A DNA stretch of 16,983 bases from Candidatus Latescibacterota bacterium. Lineage in GTDB: Bacteria > Latescibacterota > MVCY01. Positions 14,771-16,983 of the stretch are shown here, in pieces; positions within the stretch are counted from its first letter, which is position 1, and every line of letters begins with the position of its first letter. The position numbers were made by a program, and so were the translations under genes. The notes under the pieces are model-generated. The model was given only the letters and a program-made list of their open reading frames with translations. It did not search any database and was not told the DNA's origin. The stretch lies in contig DAOVDP010000008.1 in assembly GCA_030669445.1 (NCBI GenBank), forward strand, positions 1 to 16,983. Direction: 5' to 3'.

Positions 14771-16983
14771 ATGCGGAAATTTGCCGAATTAATTCTTAGG
14801 TTCCGTATGGTAATTATCCTGGTAACCGTCAGTATCACCCTATTTCTGGGCTATTCACTCAAAGATCTGAGCATCAACAGCGACATTTTGAGCTATATGC
14901 CGCAGGATGATCCCATCGTTGTCCTGTTTAACGAGGTGGGGGATAAATTTGGTGGCAATTCGTTAGCGATGGTGGCCCTGGAGACCGACGATGTGTTCAA
15001 TTACCAAACCCTCAGCAGAGTGCATACGATCACCGAAACGCTCAAACAGTTGGATGAAGTCTCTCACGTTATGAGCTTGACCGACATTTTGGACATAAAA
15101 GAGATCGAAGGGGGTTTGGAGGTCAGTAAGCTCATTGATAAAAAGAACATCCCTCAGAATCCGGAAAGGCTCAAGGAGTTGAGGGAATATACGCTTTCCA
15201 AGGAGATGTATCGGGGGAGTCTCGTTTCGGAGGATGGCAAGGTAACGCTTATTATCGCCCGTCTGAAAGAGGGTATGGATAAGATAGCCATCGGACGCCA
15301 GATGAAAAAGATCGTTGGAGAAACTCAGGGGAATGAGGAGGTCTATTACGGCGGCATACCCTTTCAAATGGTCTTCTTGGTGGATCTTATTCTGGCGAAT
15401 TTGAAAAAGTTTCTCCCTCTGGTTTCTCTGTTGGTGATGGCTTCCCTGTATTTCAGTTTCAAAAGTGCTCGTGGGGTCTTTCTCCCTCTGATTACGGTCT
15501 TTATCAGCTCGGTGTGGGCTCTGGGAACAATGAGTTTGATGCATATCTCCCTGACCATCGCGTCGCAGGTCGTACCCGTCTTGCTTATTGCCATCGGCAG
15601 CGCCTACGGAATCCATATGCTTTCCAGGTATAATGAAGACATCCGCTTAGGAGATGACAAAATGGAAGGCATAAAGCATGCCTTAAGCGAGGTGGGGGGG
15701 GCGATATTCTTGGCTGGCATCACCACTCTGATCGGGTTCCTCTCATTTTTGTCCTCCGATTTGAACGTGATTCGGGAATTTGGTGCCAGCACCGCCCTTG
15801 GGGTGATGTTCGCTATGATCATTTCGGTGACCTTTTTGCCAGCGGTACTCTCATTGTTGAAGGTCAGAGAAGTCAAAGTGAATCATAGAGGGATAGAAGA
15901 TAATTGGACCACACGATTTATGGATAAATTGGGAGGGTTCGTCCTCAGGCATGAAAAACTTATCTTAGCTATCAGCGTGGGGGTTGTCTTAGCTTCTCTG
16001 GTGGCCATCCCAAGATTGCACAGGGAAGTGAACTATGCGAGTTATTTCGAGAAAGATAGTGAAATCAGACAGGCTCAGGAGATGTTGGAGCAAAAGTTTG
16101 GCGGTGCTATACCTATTCAATTGTTGGTCAAAGGGGATTTGAAGAATCCCTTTGTTCTGAAGGAAATGATCCGGTTTGAAAAATACCTGGAAGCCCTGCC
16201 CAATGTTAATGATCCCCAATCCATGGCCGACCTCATCTGTGAGATGAACAGAGTGATGAACGGTCATTACACCATTCCTGAAACTAAGCAAGGGGTGGCG
16301 AATCTCTGGCTGTTCATCGAGGGCAATGAAGTGCTGGATCAGTTGATCAACAGCGAGGCTACGGAGGGATTGATTCAGGCCAAGCTGGGGACAGTGGATA
16401 CGAAAAGTCTCATCCCCGTGGTGAATGCGGTTGAGGACTATGTCAAAAACGAACTCCAAACGGAGTTGGTGGAAGTCAAAATCTCCCTCGCTTCGGGTGA
16501 ATTAACTGAAGCGCTGAAAAGAGAGCGGGTGGAAAGGATTCTCTCTAAGATAAAGTGGGACATTAGGAGCAGAATGGATGAATACCCAACCCCTGATGGG
16601 GACTTGAGAAAAGCTATCGCTGAAGTTATGGCCCATCAAGAGAGATTCAATGACGCTGCCATAAGAACAATAGAGGAAAGAATCATCGAATACTTCCACA
16701 GTGAGGAAGCGGATGTCGAAATAGAATCAGAAAGCGTTGTGGAAGGTATTGTGCGTGAGATCAGCAAGGAATTGCAGATGAGCAGGCCCAGCGAGGAAGA
16801 GATTGTCACGCTTCTAAGAGGGATTGTTCCAAAAAATCTATACGCTGACGAGCCCGAGGTTCTGGAATACGCGGCCGAATCCATAGTGGCGATCATCACC
16901 GATGAGGGAAGGTGGGCGAGCGTTAACCAACTCGTTGAGGATTTGAAACCCCTGCTTCCCGAAAACTTGAGGACTGACAGGGA
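14771..16983 (+). CDS. RND-superfamily (MMPL/HAE3-like) transporter, 3' end outside window
   Basis: The frame is open from ATG 14771 (after AAGAGGAGGAGG at 14753-14764) to the window end, 737 codons, with no stop. Residues ~11-31 are membrane segment 1, followed by a periplasmic domain to ~200, a cluster of membrane helices to ~365, then segment 7 at ~395-415 and a second periplasmic domain. This is the half-repeat layout of RND proteins. The region IAIGSAYGIHMLSRYNED (residues ~273-290) is a hallmark of the predicted RND exporters grouped as MMPL/HAE3, often tied to lipid or hydrophobic cargo. The second periplasmic domain contains a long acidic, helix-rich section from about residue 555 to the window edge. 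Neighbouring acyltransferases and a lipid glycosyltransferase suggest a lipid cargo. At least five C-terminal membrane helices should follow beyond the window. Confidence 0.88.
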   Translation, partial: MRKFAELILRFRMVIILVTVSITLFLGYSLKDLSINSDILSYMPQDDPIVVLFNEVGDKFGGNSLAMVALETDDVFNYQTLSRVHTITETLKQLDEVSHVMSLTDILDIKEIEGGLEVSKLIDKKNIPQNPERLKELREYTLSKEMYRGSLVSEDGKVTLIIARLKEGMDKIAIGRQMKKIVGETQGNEEVYYGGIPFQMVFLVDLILANLKKFLPLVSLLVMASLYFSFKSARGVFLPLITVFISSVWALGTMSLMHISLTIASQVVPVLLIAIGSAYGIHMLSRYNEDIRLGDDKMEGIKHALSEVGGAIFLAGITTLIGFLSFLSSDLNVIREFGASTALGVMFAMIISVTFLPAVLSLLKVREVKVNHRGIEDNWTTRFMDKLGGFVLRHEKLILAISVGVVLASLVAIPRLHREVNYASYFEKDSEIRQAQEMLEQKFGGAIPIQLLVKGDLKNPFVLKEMIRFEKYLEALPNVNDPQSMADLICEMNRVMNGHYTIPETKQGVANLWLFIEGNEVLDQLINSEATEGLIQAKLGTVDTKSLIPVVNAVEDYVKNELQTELVEVKISLASGELTEALKRERVERILSKIKWDIRSRMDEYPTPDGDLRKAIAEVMAHQERFNDAAIRTIEERIIEYFHSEEADVEIESESVVEGIVREISKELQMSRPSEEEIVTLLRGIVPKNLYADEPEVLEYAAESIVAIITDEGRWASVNQLVEDLKPLLPENLRTDR

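Noticed and set aside
14963-15616. 217-codon open frame on the minus strand
   Set aside because: It lies wholly inside the RND transporter gene, whose + strand product has clear family motifs and a good ribosome site. The antisense product shows no recognisable motif.
15989-16459. 156-codon open frame on the minus strand
   Set aside because: It is antisense to the second periplasmic region of the RND gene and has no supporting motif or start signal.

Overview
This is a bacterial chromosome segment in which every gene I can support lies on the + strand. By eye the base composition is balanced, except for an AT-rich stretch around 13.0-14.1 kb. The cell is probably Gram-negative: there is a lipobox lipoprotein with an Ig-like (Big_5-type) domain of a kind common in the Bacteroidetes/Ignavibacteria/FCB assemblage, and a two-repeat RND-type envelope transporter. 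The fused shikimate kinase/3-dehydroquinate synthase (AroKB) is known from Thermotoga and scattered other lineages. CGCAAAG-type and GTCATTCTGAG-type palindromic repeats, common in environmental genomes, fill several gaps. An uncultured FCB-like lineage is the best guess, but the taxonomy is inference only.

Layout. 1-1708: the end of an amidohydrolase-2 gene and an EamA/DMT permease, closed by a strong intrinsic terminator (1775-1816). 1709-2096: a gap with hairpins, a near-consensus sigma-70 promoter (TTGACA-17-TATATT) and a 106-bp palindromic repeat lying in the predicted 5' leader. 2097-7511: a tight operon of a double-ATPase ECF-type ABC protein, aroC, the aroKB fusion (22-bp overlap with aroC) and argF. 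7512-7939: a gene-free stretch holding several short hairpins between inverted CGCAAAG-type arms. 7940-9094: the lipoprotein. 9095-9311: a second CGCAAAG palindrome. 9312-10781: guaB. 10782-11058: a repeat-like hairpin, then a perfect-spacing promoter with an overlapping palindrome and a structured leader.

11059 to the window end: a membrane-lipid locus. It contains a dolichol/polyprenol/phytol-kinase-like membrane protein, a GT4 glycosyltransferase resembling diacylglycerol glucosyltransferases, a shattered fabH, a PlsC-type acyltransferase with a degenerate second motif, a remnant of a second RND gene that reads into another PlsC acyltransferase, and the start of an intact RND/MMPL transporter that runs off the window. 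Together these suggest synthesis, acylation and movement of an envelope (glyco)lipid.

The most interesting part is 13.0-14.1 kb. Two neighbouring genes, a FabH and an RND paralog, survive only as short recognisable pieces on either side of an AT-rich acyltransferase gene. The RND piece is in frame with the next acyltransferase and may form a chimeric protein.
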